DNA from: Adiantum capillus-veneris
Taxonomy: Eukaryota > Streptophyta > Polypodiopsida > Polypodiales > Pteridaceae
DNA length: 60,000 nucleotides
Assembly: GCA_014529385.2 (NCBI GenBank)
Contig: CM043945.1
Location: 139,531,241 to 139,591,240, forward strand
Direction of reading: 5' to 3'
Of this stretch, positions 12,001-19,650 are shown piece after piece. Made by a program: the position numbers and the translations under genes. The number at the start of each line of letters is the position of its first letter. Position 1 is the stretch's first letter. The notes below the pieces were generated by a model. It was not told where the DNA came from, made no database searches, and was given only the letters and a program-made list of their open reading frames with translations.

Positions 12001-13148
12001 GTGTTACCCATCTCCCTAGCATCTATATACATGTCCTTTTCCCTGAACTTAAAGGAGATTCTCCTTTCAGGAAATTTAACATGGGCAGCCAGACGGTCAA
12101 ACCATGGTGCCCCTAGGATTACATCCTCATGCTTGAGAGGAGAGATAAAGAAGTCCTCTTTGTCCACATAGCCTTGGACATGAAGCCTCAATTTCCCGAT
12201 TAAGGGAGTGACTGAAGCTTCTTGCCCCTTGAAGGCACTGTCTGCGGGTAGGATATCTCCCATCTCGTAGGATTGTATGCCTAGCTTGGTGGCTAACTCC
12301 ATAGATATGAAATTGTGAGTAGAACCAGGGTCAAAGAGAATAAAAGCATCATGTTCTCTTACCTTTCCCCAAGCATGGCATAGAGGAGATCCTTTGTGGT
12401 GAGTTTGGTGAATCTCCTCCTCTTGGATTTCAACCAAAGAAGCTCTAGGAGGATCTTGGCGGTTGTTCTTTTGGGGACAAGCGCGGTACGCATGCCCTTG
12501 TTCGCCGCACTTGAAACACCGGTTATCTTTACGATAACGCTCAAGCTCTTCAGGAGAGAGTTTATTCTTTCCTTTGTAAACTCCCTTCTCTTTAGCTTTG
12601 TTGGAATTGCCCTTAGGAGACTTTTGGACATTGTCCTTCCCCTTAGGCTCATTGGAACCCTTGTTTTCCGGGGGCTTATTATTTCTTTTACCCCCCGTTT
12701 GGAAATTGATTCGCGAGGCCACCATAGTATGGTGTATTACCGCCGATATGGTACGTGGCCTTTGGGAGTTGACATACTCCGCCATTTCTTCGGTTAAGCC
12801 CGCACAAAATTGTTGCTTTTGCTCTCCAAAATCCAACTTTTTGAAGACAGTGGCTTTGAGTTGTAGGTCCCAAAACTTGTCTACATATTTGTGGATGGAT
12901 TCATTGGGAGAGAGCTTTAAGCTTCGCCATTCGGTGAGTACTTTGTCTTTGGCATCGGTGGCCAAAAACTGCTTCATAATGGAAGCTCTTAAAGCCTTCC
13001 ATGTTCGTGGAGCTTCACCGTTGGCTCGTAGGCTAGACCACCATTGTCTGGCGGACTTTTGAAAGTGCATAGCTACATGGCGTAGCTTAGAGGACTCCGT
13101 GAAGCCCTCATCTCCAAACGCCGCATCGAATTGCTGGATAAAGGCCAA
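9015..13148 (-). CDS. Element D gag-pol polyprotein with C-terminal chromodomain
   Basis: 1377 codons without a stop. Domains in order: Gag (about 1-150, QKSARQWWSSLRANG), CCHC knuckle CFKCGEQGHAYRAC (about 211), protease with FDPGSTHNFIS (about 273), RT with YFSRIDLKSGYHQIRI, MPFGLTNAPATF and catalytic FFDD, RNase H with CDACGDCLGAVLL, EKELLAV, TDHQSL and GKHNQVADALSRR, integrase with C-VVCQKTK finger, SMDFIFGLP, SDRDPRMTS and AYHPQTDGQSE, then a chromodomain-like end (YLIKFKNYPFEDARWM, about 1310-1370). The chromodomain defines chromoviruses and is thought to steer integration to marked chromatin. The first codon here is TTG, not ATG. The frame stays open upstream to a TAA at 13275-13277, beyond which the RS-rich ORF is in the same frame. 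Confidence 0.95.
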   Translation of the reverse strand: MAFIQQFDAAFGDEGFTESSKLRHVAMHFQKSARQWWSSLRANGEAPRTWKALRASIMKQFLATDAKDKVLTEWRSLKLSPNESIHKYVDKFWDLQLKATVFKKLDFGEQKQQFCAGLTEEMAEYVNSQRPRTISAVIHHTMVASRINFQTGGKRNNKPPENKGSNEPKGKDNVQKSPKGNSNKAKEKGVYKGKNKLSPEELERYRKDNRCFKCGEQGHAYRACPQKNNRQDPPRASLVEIQEEEIHQTHHKGSPLCHAWGKVREHDAFILFDPGSTHNFISMELATKLGIQSYEMGDILPADSAFKGQEASVTPLIGKLRLHVQGYVDKEDFFISPLKHEDVILGAPWFDRLAAHVKFPERRISFKFREKDMYIDAREMGNTIPIVHTPAFNKSIKSSISVYMIFVKDSQNEPNALAKENKSNQKELELSNFLKGFQDVFIDDIPCELPPKRGNDDHAIELLPGSSPPNKPPYRVSQAQQEEIMRQVHELIEKGMVRPSSSPFCSPVLLVQKKDGTYRMCVDYRALNRITIKNRFPVPRVEDLFDKLQGSTYFSRIDLKSGYHQIRIVDQDIVKTAFRTTFGLYEYIVMPFGLTNAPATFNRLMEKLFRPHRTFTGVFFDDIIIYSNSLEEHKQHLQVIFQVLRENKLYVNRKKSEFFLQEIQYLGHIISQDGIQMDPSKLEVIKGWPKPRNLHELRSFIGMCAYYRRFIEKFSQIAGPLHDLTKKNVRYTWSAKENNAFEKLKEKLISQPVLTLPDLSKPFEVQCDACGDCLGAVLLQEGHAIGYESRRLDPVEQALGIYEKELLAVLHALDSWKHYLLGTPFILRTDHQSLKYFMTQTKLSDKQMRWANFLSQFHFHIAHIAGKHNQVADALSRRPRVNAVSIATHNDLSSMIDEYAIDPDFRDVISALALGKKEEPFTLQDGYLLYGNRLCVTNSLREKVMYESHAPPYAGHRGIQFTLKGIETYFYWPTMKVNIHEYVSKCVVCQKTKFDRGKQLGLLQPLPIPNSPWESISMDFIFGLPKSIHGNTGIWTIVDRFSKQAHFIPVKKTIKAHQMATLFISQIFKYHGLPMSIVSDRDPRMTSNFWKGLFENLGTRLNFSSAYHPQTDGQSEIANLTILDLLKAYVTEVDQRSQWEKYLPLVEYAYNNTIHTSTGKAPFEVIEGRSKSPLLLKVHGKIFVADEYSRDLQESFKKIKDAISISQQRQKAAADKHRRAQAFKENDWVLLKFPKARLRHTTGKNPTGHQKYYAKLAKRYYGPFQILRPINEMAYQLKLPNHWLIHNAFHVSLLKPYKGEPPQEPTIEDPPEIEDHEEVLQPESILRHEDKVLRGGKTIRRYLIKFKNYPFEDARWMQGIQLKDNLNLVNAYNASQE

Positions 13149-13274
13149 AACTTTGTCTGTAGCACCGAAGGTGCCATCATAGGTAAGGAAAGAGATGCTC
13201 TTCCCTCCCTCTTTGAATTTCTTCAGCTTGGACGACCTCTTCCATGCGGCATAGGATTTCCTATGGCCTCTTCT

Positions 13275-13964
13275 TTATGATGGTTCAAAAGTTGCACCAT
13301 CACTTTCTTCAGAAGATGAAGAATTTGAAGAAGGTGGAGAAGAGGGTGACCTCTTTCTCGCCTTTTTCTTGTCTTGATCTTTGTTGTCTTCACCATAGCT
13401 TTCATAAGAGGAAGAGGATGAAGAAGATGGAGAAGAGGGTGTCCTCTTTCTCGCCTTTTTCTTCTCTTCCTTTTTATCATCCCTCTTTGAATTGTGGTGA
13501 GGAGAAGAATATGATGGTATTCTCCGTTTTGGTGGTGATGGAGAGCGTTTAGCCCGCCGTCTTCGTGGAGCCATCTCCGCTGAGGTGGCAGGAGACTTGC
13601 TTCTTTCTCGTTCCTTCGGTGGAGGCTCTTGATTTCTCCTTTGGGAAGGAGATGCATCATCAAGAAGTAAGTTCTTGAGCCCTTCATATGGATTCTCTTC
13701 TTCTTCCCGAATCGGAGAGAGACCTCTTTTGGTAGTCTCACAAGGAGGCTTCCTAGGTGTTCTCTCATCATGGTGATGAGCTTGGAGAATCCCGTGAGCA
13801 CGGAGCTGCCGTTGCACTTCACTTTGGAGAGATGGATTGCCCATGGCTTGTTGAAGCCTAGAAACAAGATAGTTAACAAGCATTGAAGCATCATTAGTAG
13901 CTTGCTCATGAGCAAAATCAAAGTTATCAACATTAATTTCACTCTCTTTACTATTGTCAGCCAT
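13275..13964 (-). CDS. Element D RS-rich N-terminal ORF, in frame with gag-pol
   Basis: 229 codons from ATG at 13964 to TAA at 13275-13277. N-terminal MADNSKESEINVDNFDF, then a charged middle. From about residue 110 it is rich in Arg-Ser, Lys and poly-Ser, with a duplicated module (KKARKRTPSSP and KKARKRSPSSP, each followed by poly-Ser and an acidic patch). It resembles SR-type nuclear or RNA-binding tails, with several nuclear-localisation-like basic clusters. One stop codon separates it from gag-pol in the same frame, so it is probably the N-terminal part of Gag, either made separately or joined by stop read-through. A longer open frame over the same DNA (13223-13972) is a composition shadow. 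Confidence 0.75.
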   Translation of the reverse strand: MADNSKESEINVDNFDFAHEQATNDASMLVNYLVSRLQQAMGNPSLQSEVQRQLRAHGILQAHHHDERTPRKPPCETTKRGLSPIREEEENPYEGLKNLLLDDASPSQRRNQEPPPKERERSKSPATSAEMAPRRRRAKRSPSPPKRRIPSYSSPHHNSKRDDKKEEKKKARKRTPSSPSSSSSSSYESYGEDNKDQDKKKARKRSPSSPPSSNSSSSEESDGATFEPS

Positions 13965-14362
13965 TCTAACAACTTTTAGGTGTAAACTTTTTAGGTGTAC
14001 TTTGGCACTTCAAGCCCTAGTTGCTACTCCTCTTTACCCCTTTAGAAAAAGCACTCAAGCTACTGTACCCGCGGCTCGAATACCATTAATTGCAAGGAAT
14101 AGAAGAGAGGGTCTTTCGACACCAAAACAGCACCGGCTCCTGTCAAGCTTCTAATAGCTCAATAGTGGTTAAGCCGTAGGCAAGCCCCGTAGGACTCCAC
14201 TATTAAGACCATAGCTCTCGACGGTGATGCCCCGTTAACTGCACTAAGGCAGGCGCACTGAAAGGCTGAAAAATCCCTATTCTACTTACTCACAGGCAAT
14301 TAATAATACCAACCATTTGTAGCTAGCTTGAGGACCTCCCTTCTTGAGCAAGAAAAGAGAAA
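13965..14362 (-). other. Element D 5' leader
   Basis: About 400 bases between the PBS and the first ATG at 13964. No ORF of note, no recognised RNA. Expected to hold dimerisation and packaging signals, but none can be identified by eye. Confidence 0.6.
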
Positions 14363-14380
14363 CCTTGAGCTCTGATACCA
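14363..14380 (-). promoter_or_regulatory. Element D primer-binding site (initiator Met tRNA)
   Basis: The minus strand reads TGGTATCAGAGCTCAAGG one base after the LTR end (...TTACA-T-TGGTATC). TGGTATCAGAGC is the standard plant initiator-Met tRNA complement used by many plant retrotransposons. This fixes both the element orientation and the LTR boundary at 14382. Confidence 0.95.
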
Positions 14381-14381
14381 A

Positions 14382-15959
14382 TGTAACTTTTAATGGCCTA
14401 AAATCTTTTGTGTAGCGGAATTTAGCATGAACATAGTGGGCATTTCATTAGAGTTGATTCCTAATGAGAATTACAAGAGTGCTTGGGTGGAGAGAGCAAC
14501 AAAAAGCATAACACCTAGTTAGATAGCATCGACAATACTTTCAAAAGAGAGAGCAATTAAGCTATTGACAACAGTTGAGGACCGGATTTGCATGGAGCCG
14601 GTCCCCCCTCCAAAAGGCTTTGTATTATGGTTTCTCCCATCAAGAGAGACATTGTACAATACAATTCTTTGTGTTCCTTCAAGACTAGCTAGTGCAATGA
14701 AGATGGAAGCTTCATACACCAAGCTAAACACTTAATCAAACACAACTTGAATTATCCCCGTTCTCAGACCCAAGACCTCACACACCTTCGAAGATGGTGA
14801 GAGCTAGCAGGGTATGAGAGTAGATTGAGAGGAAAAAGAAGTATCTTACGAGAAAGAAGTACATCTCCTCACATAATCACTCATATTAGCATAGCTTAGC
14901 TTAGTAATTAGCTTGGTAGAGAAGATGAGCATGCATTGAAGCTTGGCTCTTGGTTGGATTTGCATCCACATGCCAAGAGAGTGTTGATGTAGGCTTCTAT
15001 CTCACAAGCTTGGAGTAGGTGATGAGCTCTCCATTAAAGCTTGGGAGGAGATAGAGTATTTTCCCTTCACACATGGTCAAGTGTGAGAGTGTGTGTGTCA
15101 ATGCCAAGAAAAAATCAGCCCCCCCTCTCTCTTGGGCGAGCCCTAGCTGCTAAGTAAGTCTGGCTTTTGCCTCATTGGACCTCCCCAGGTCAAGCCAATA
15201 GGCATTAAGCAGCATAAGTGATAGCCTTCTGACATGTGTCCCCCTTTCCCCTTTTGTGAGAGCTTTAGGTAATTAAATAATTAAACTAAACTCTCATTGG
15301 ACCCCTTTGCCTCCTGGCCAATAGGAATCAGGCAAGCCATGGGGCTCCTGAATGCTCATTGGACCCCTTGGGAGACTGCCCAATAGTCTTCTAGGACACT
15401 TAATTCTTATTGGTTTCTTTTATTAAATGTTTTTAAATTAATTTACTCTAGCTTAATTCTCATTGGTCCACTTCAAGGGTCTTCCAATAGGAATTGGGCA
15501 CACCTTGTGGGCATCTGGCCTAGGGAGCTGACATGTGTCCCTCATTCCCTTTGTGTAAAGGGAGCCTGTGTGTGTGTGTGGCTTTCTCTCTCATCCCCTA
15601 GCTTTGGGGCTCGCCCCCTCCCATGTAGGGATATGCAAAGACTTTTTGGGCACACACTAAGCATCCAATTTTCCCTAGGGTTGACCTTTGGACACAACCT
15701 TTGAATTTTGGAACCTTAGCATTTTGGAAGTCTTAATGGGCTGAACCTTAGGGTCTTTTTGGCCCATTGTTTCACATGGCTCTTTTGCAGATGGCCCCCC
15801 CTTTGGATCCCTATTTTCCCTCCTTTGGATCCCTACTGTGGCCGGTCTGCTAACTTAACCAATATTCTAGCTTTTTCTCCCTTGGCACTTCCCCACATTA
15901 AATGATCAGTTTAATATGAGAAAATCATTTAGGAGAATTAGATATTGATTATTATGACA
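14382..15959 (-). repeat. Element D 5' LTR
   Basis: 1578 bp, pairs with 7077-8656. Differences seen by eye are scattered single substitutions and a shorter (GT)n near 15568. In element orientation the U3 side is at the right (15959). Confidence 0.93.
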
Positions 15960-16554
15960 TTATGAGTGAGTGAGAATAGCTCAGTTCCATTTTGACACAC
16001 TCATCTTAGTGCCACACTTTCTCTTGAAGAAAGGCTGAAGTCTTGCCTCATCTTCTCTCTCCATTAAGGTGGTGGCGATTGCTCTCGTGTAAGATATATG
16101 TTGCTAGTTTTACTTTCATGTGCATATCTAGTCCAATACTTGTCTCTAACTCTATCTCTATCTCTCATTATATATCTTTAATACCACCACCACAATTATA
16201 TCTATCTCTAATTCTATCTTACTCAACCTTTGATCTCTCTTGTTGTGTCCTAATTGTTTCATTGGAAGGTATTCAAGCAGCAACCTTGTCAATGTAATGG
16301 GTACAACCTTTGTGCAGGAAACAATTATGTGCACAAGGTTAGTAACCATATCTTCATCTTCCACAAGCATCTCTCTCTCTTAAGGTTCTCATTCTCTTCC
16401 ACAAACTCTAGAATCTCCTTGCTACAAGTACTTCTCTCCCTGCAGTATCCTTATTGCCTAAGGGCAACAATAGGGCTTGGGAAAGAAACTCTCTTCTTCT
16501 TCTCCTTTCACTTCTTTCAAACCTATATCTTTGAACATACTAAGTATATTATTG
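15960..16554 (+). other. Segment E leader, no gene
   Basis: CT-rich sequence with short runs such as TCTATCTCTAT. It lies between the element D insertion point and the first micro-ORF. No primer-binding site resembling those of B, C or D is recognisable. Confidence 0.5.
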
Positions 16555-16779
16555 ATGAATAACCATAATCCACATAGAGGTAATTTCTTTCAATTCCATT
16601 CAGTGCAATCTATTAGGGTCAACATTTGGATTAGTCGAAAGATTCACTTTCAGCAACGCATAGTGTTTCTATTTGGTCCTAAAAGGCTCAACGAAATACT
16701 TGTCTCACCAGATCCCATCATACTACCTATTATTGACTATGACTTCTCTTTTGATGTGAATGTGGTTATTTTATTATGA
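16555..16779 (+). CDS. Micro-ORF E-a, leader protein of unknown function (family 'FQQRIVFLFG')
   Basis: 74 residues from ATG at 16555 to TGA at 16777-16779. It contains IRVNIWISRKIHFQQRIVFLFG, broken here as IRVNIWISRK and IHFQQRIVFLFG, then SPDPIILPIIDYD and FDVNVVILL at the end. It is clearly homologous to C-a (25735-25971) and to the minus-strand ORF of B (59225-59404). No known family is recognised. The pattern is alternating hydrophobic, suggesting mostly beta structure. Its stop codon overlaps the next ORF's ATG (ATGA). Conservation between different elements argues that it is a real retrotransposon gene and not chance. Confidence 0.7.
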   Translation: MNNHNPHRGNFFQFHSVQSIRVNIWISRKIHFQQRIVFLFGPKRLNEILVSPDPIILPIIDYDFSFDVNVVILL

Positions 16780-16988
16780 ATCAAGAGGATTTGTACTCAC
16801 AACTAATCCCAATCGCTAGACAAAACATATACATTATAGTAAGCACAAAGATACAGTTCCAAAGAGCAATCTGCAGATTATTTGGACAACGGAGATTAAA
16901 TCTCATTAACTCATCCATTAACCCTTTTATCCTACCCATGATACGATATGATCGTAATATCGATGTTTTCTTTTTTGTTTTGTTCTGA
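16776..16988 (+). CDS. Micro-ORF E-b, diverged paralogue of E-a
   Basis: 70 residues, MNQEDLYSQLIPIA then IYIIVSTKIQFQRAICRLFG, RRLNLINSSINPFILPMIRYD and DVFFFVLF. It shares with E-a the framework I-x-V, K-I-x-FQ(Q/R), LFG, RL, NP-hhhhP, YD and a hydrophobic end, so the pair looks like a tandem duplication followed by divergence. The start overlaps E-a's stop by four bases. C-b (25980-26201) is the direct counterpart and starts with the same MNQEDLY. Confidence 0.7.
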   Translation: MNQEDLYSQLIPIARQNIYIIVSTKIQFQRAICRLFGQRRLNLINSSINPFILPMIRYDRNIDVFFFVLF

Positions 16989-17184
16989 CTATCTTTCATG
17001 AGTTCTCTCCATCACGTGTGTGTTTGTAAGGAAAAGTGAGCGGCTTCTTTGGCTACATTTCTTCTTTAGATCTAGAAGCTATGTTATCTACACCTTAGCT
17101 CTTTCTCATAACCCTTGAGCTTCCTCACAAACTCTCACAGCAAGAGGCCCGGTGCCTTCCTGGCAAGACCGCCTACTTCATGAC
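16989..17184 (+). other. Segment E right end, no gene
   Basis: About 195 bases after the micro-ORFs, ending ...CTTCATGACA just before the right AATGCA. No gag or pol follows, so the micro-ORF pair is the only coding content kept in E. Confidence 0.5.
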
Positions 17185-17190
17185 AATGCA

Positions 17191-17397
17191 ACCTCCATCT
17201 TTTCCAAAAAGTCTTCCACATCTTCATCACTTCTTCCATGAAATTCTGGATAAGAGAAAGCCATGGCTACCAAAGTTACAATGCTTTGAGAACTCCTTCA
17301 AACACACGTCAAGAACCCAAAACTTTTGACTTGACTCAATCCCTAGAAACTTCAATGGATCTTGTTTTTAGATAAGGACAAACACATGCACATCAAA
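17191..17397 (-). pseudogene. Element A right fragment: gag N-terminus and leader
   Basis: This matches 59041-59249 of B closely. On the minus strand it encodes the gag start region (TTPCATGGAAGAAGTGATG-type coding for the MDFSYPEFHGRSDED equivalent in B) and, at 17362-17397, the tail FDVHVFVLI plus stop of the same micro-ORF found in B, C and E. It ends abruptly at 17397, where copia-type sequence begins, so A is truncated on its 5' side. Confidence 0.78.
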
Positions 17398-17575
17398 CCA
17401 ATGTTTCTTGAAATGGTAATCTGTTTGAACTCTCTCTCAATGATGTTGTAGAAAATATTTTCACTGCTCTAGGTGATCATGATTACAAGGTATGGAATGA
17501 CCGCTTTGCTCATGCTGATTTCTCAAAACTCCTTCATCTTCATCATCATGATCTTCTTCATGGAATGGATCTTAA

Positions 17576-18916
17576 CACTAGAATGGTAACAGGACACTTT
17601 TATGTCCTTGGACACTTTTGTGTCCTGTTAAGTGACCATTTTGCTTGAATTATTTGAAGAGTATGAAAATGAATTTCTAGGTGATATATATCCACAAAGT
17701 TGCCCTATGAGCTGAAAAAAACTTAGCATTTTTTTTTTAGCATCGATCTCACCATTAACCTTACTCTTGCACAACATTTGTGAACTTACACTGTGTGAAA
17801 AAACGGGTCCTGTTTTTGGCTTTTTTTTCAATTTTTTGGCAACTATACCACTCTAAACTTCATGTTTGTGAGGTTTAGATGGATAGAGGTTAGGCCTTCA
17901 TAGTTCTCAACATGTTTTGATGCTTGTAGGGAGAGCTAAGTGTTAAAATTGAAAGTTATGACCAATTTACAAGAATTGCATAATCCTGTTTCTTGGCCAA
18001 AATTACCACATTTATGATTTTTTTGGTGGCTTTCTTGATATCCAAATTCAATTTTGATTGTTTAAGTGTAATGTATAACATAAAGATAATCTTCCTTGAG
18101 TTTTGGGGGACCTAATATGCTATATAGCATAGTATATGATGATGGTTGAGTTTTTTGATTACTGAAGAATACGATACATTTTAGAGTAGCAAGTATAACT
18201 TTCTCAATATTGCTAGTTTCTTAAGCCAATTGTGTGTATTTTGTAGGTAGTGACCATATCTAATCATAGACTACAAACTTGGCTAGATATTGAGTAGTTT
18301 CTATGGGTTTCTAGAGGTCATAATGCTAAACCCATTTTTTTCATGTTTGCTGTATTTAGCACTTTATCATTGCCCCCAAGGTTCCAATTCTAAGAGATCC
18401 ATTATCCTTTTGACATGATCCATGGCTCCTTTTGAATCCAAAGGCCCAAAGGGAACCAAGAAAACATGTATATAGTATCTGTATTGAGCGTGACTATAGA
18501 AACTTTGATGATAGGTCCGCAGCATGGCAAAAATTCAACTTTTTTGTACCTATTGTTTTTGCCCAAGAAAAAAATAGTGAGGTAAAAGCAACCATATGTT
18601 TTGGTCACCAACCCATTGAAGTTAACGGGTCATTTTATCTCATGTCCTACAAAAATCCCCACTCTTATTTATATGCAATCAACCGTAAGAAATTGTTGTT
18701 TTGGGCAAAATGCACTAGTCCATCAACTTTGGAGGCTTGTAGTGACCAAGTGATGAGAAAAATTACAAGTTTCTCATTTTTTCCATAGGTAGTAGTTATT
18801 GAACTATAAGCTCATGAAAGGAGTTTTCAAAATGAGTGGATCTACTATGGTTTTGTAATTTTTTCCCAAAACCCTGAAAGGACACTTTTATGTCCTGTTA
18901 GGTTACCATTCTAGTG
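17576..18916 (+). mobile_element. CACTA-like DNA transposon, copy 1 (non-autonomous, 1.34 kb)
   Basis: Terminal inverted repeats CACTAGAATGGTAAC at the left and the reverse complement at the right (...GTTACCATTCTAGTG, with a few inserted bases). TAA is present on the left, and TAA one base after the right end. Subterminal palindromes GGACACTTTTATGTCC occur twice at the left and once at the right. The element interrupts the copia frame J at MDL...AHLQMG, which confirms insertion. CACTA termini with a 3 bp TSD fit the CACTA (En/Spm) superfamily. No transposase domain is visible. Copy 2 is at 45802-47125. Confidence 0.82.
18432..18788 (+). CDS. 118-codon ORF inside CACTA-like copy 1, unknown
   Basis: MNPKAQREPRKHVYSI... 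to ...ITSFSFFP. The same 118-codon ORF is in copy 2 (46641-46997) with 8 amino-acid changes. Nearly all base differences between the two are non-synonymous, which is what unconstrained DNA would show, so coding function is doubtful. No recognised domain. It may be a fragment of captured host sequence. Confidence 0.25.
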   Translation: MNPKAQREPRKHVYSICIERDYRNFDDRSAAWQKFNFFVPIVFAQEKNSEVKATICFGHQPIEVNGSFYLMSYKNPHSYLYAINRKKLLFWAKCTSPSTLEACSDQVMRKITSFSFFP

Positions 18917-19650
18917 CTAAAGCTCATCTCCAGATGGGAATTTGTGATTTTTGTGCTCTTAAGAAACATAATTGTGAACCCTTTTCTCTTTCAAATACAA
19001 CTCATTCTCATGATATATTGGATCTTGTTCATACTGATATATGTGGACCTCTACCTTCTTCAAGATCAAAACATCATTACTTCATTATGTTTATTGATGA
19101 TTATTCATGGTATACCACTATTTTTCTTCTTAGAAAAAAATCAGAGACCTTATCTGTTTTCAAACAATTTTAAAAGACTACAAAACTTCAAAAAGGTCAT
19201 CACCTCAAGAAGCTTTGCAATGAAAATGGAGGCAAATATGTTTCTCGAGATTTTTCACGTTACTATGTTGACAGTGTCATTCATCATGAACACACTATTT
19301 CACATTCATTTCAACAGAATGATGTTGCTGAACAAAATAATTACACTATTCTCTATGTTGTAAGATATGTGCTAATTCATTCTCGGTTATCTCGTGTTTT
19401 TTGGTTTGAAGCTACTTTGACATCAATATTATTCAAAATCATCTTTCTACTATTGCACCTTCTGATAAGATACCCATCACAGCATGGACAGGTGACATTC
19501 CTTCTGTATCTCATTTTCAAACCTTGTTTCTTAGCTTCATAAGGCACTACATGGTCTCAAACAAGCTTCGCGAGCCTGGTATACAAAACTTGATCTTTTT
19601 TTCATCTCCAAAGGATTTATCTCTTGCTCTTCATACCCCAGCTTATTTAT

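Larger units (their letters stand above)
7077..15959 (-). mobile_element. Element D, near-intact chromovirus (Ty3/gypsy) with two LTRs
   Basis: LTRs at 7077-8656 and 14382-15959 are almost identical (roughly a dozen substitutions plus a GT-repeat length change, from visual comparison), so the insertion is recent compared with its surroundings. On the minus strand the order is 5' LTR, PBS for initiator-Met tRNA, RS-rich ORF, gag-pol with C-terminal chromodomain, hairpin, PPT, 3' LTR. LTR ends are TGTCA...TTACA in element orientation. Flanking 5-mers (AGTAA left, TTATG right) do not match, so no TSD is visible. It is the only element here whose pol frame is uninterrupted. Confidence 0.93.
6125..17184 (+). 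mobile_element. Segment E: insertion that splits element A (tentative LTR-element remnant, itself holding element D)
   Basis: Element A stops at 6124 and resumes at 17191, with AATGCA on both sides (6119-6124 and 17185-17190), as expected for a target-site duplication. Outside element D, E consists of 6125-7076 (AT-rich, with a TATA box at 7039) and 15960-17184 (CT-rich leader, then two micro-ORFs). This fits a 5' LTR and leader of a retrotransposon lacking gag and pol. The left terminus does not begin TG and no second LTR is seen, so the class and exact ends are uncertain. Confidence 0.5.
17398..19650 (+). pseudogene. Element J: Ty1/copia pol remnant (GAG-pre-integrase, integrase, piece of RT), interrupted by CACTA copy 1
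   Basis: Before the interruption: KVWNDRFAHADFSKL, the GAG-pre-integrase zinc region. After it: GICDFCALKKHN, ILDLVHTDICGPLPS, FIMFIDDYSWYT, and in a shifted frame DVAEQNN, all typical of copia integrase. Then SVSHFQTLFL and directly HKALHGLKQASRAWYTKLD, a copia RT segment, so much of RT was deleted. Several frameshifts. It runs out near 19650. Confidence 0.85.

Noticed and set aside
13223-13972. 249-codon open frame overlapping the RS-rich ORF in another frame
   Set aside because: Low-complexity Ser/Arg/Lys coding leaves the other frame open; its content is Leu/His/Arg-rich noise with no counterpart elsewhere.
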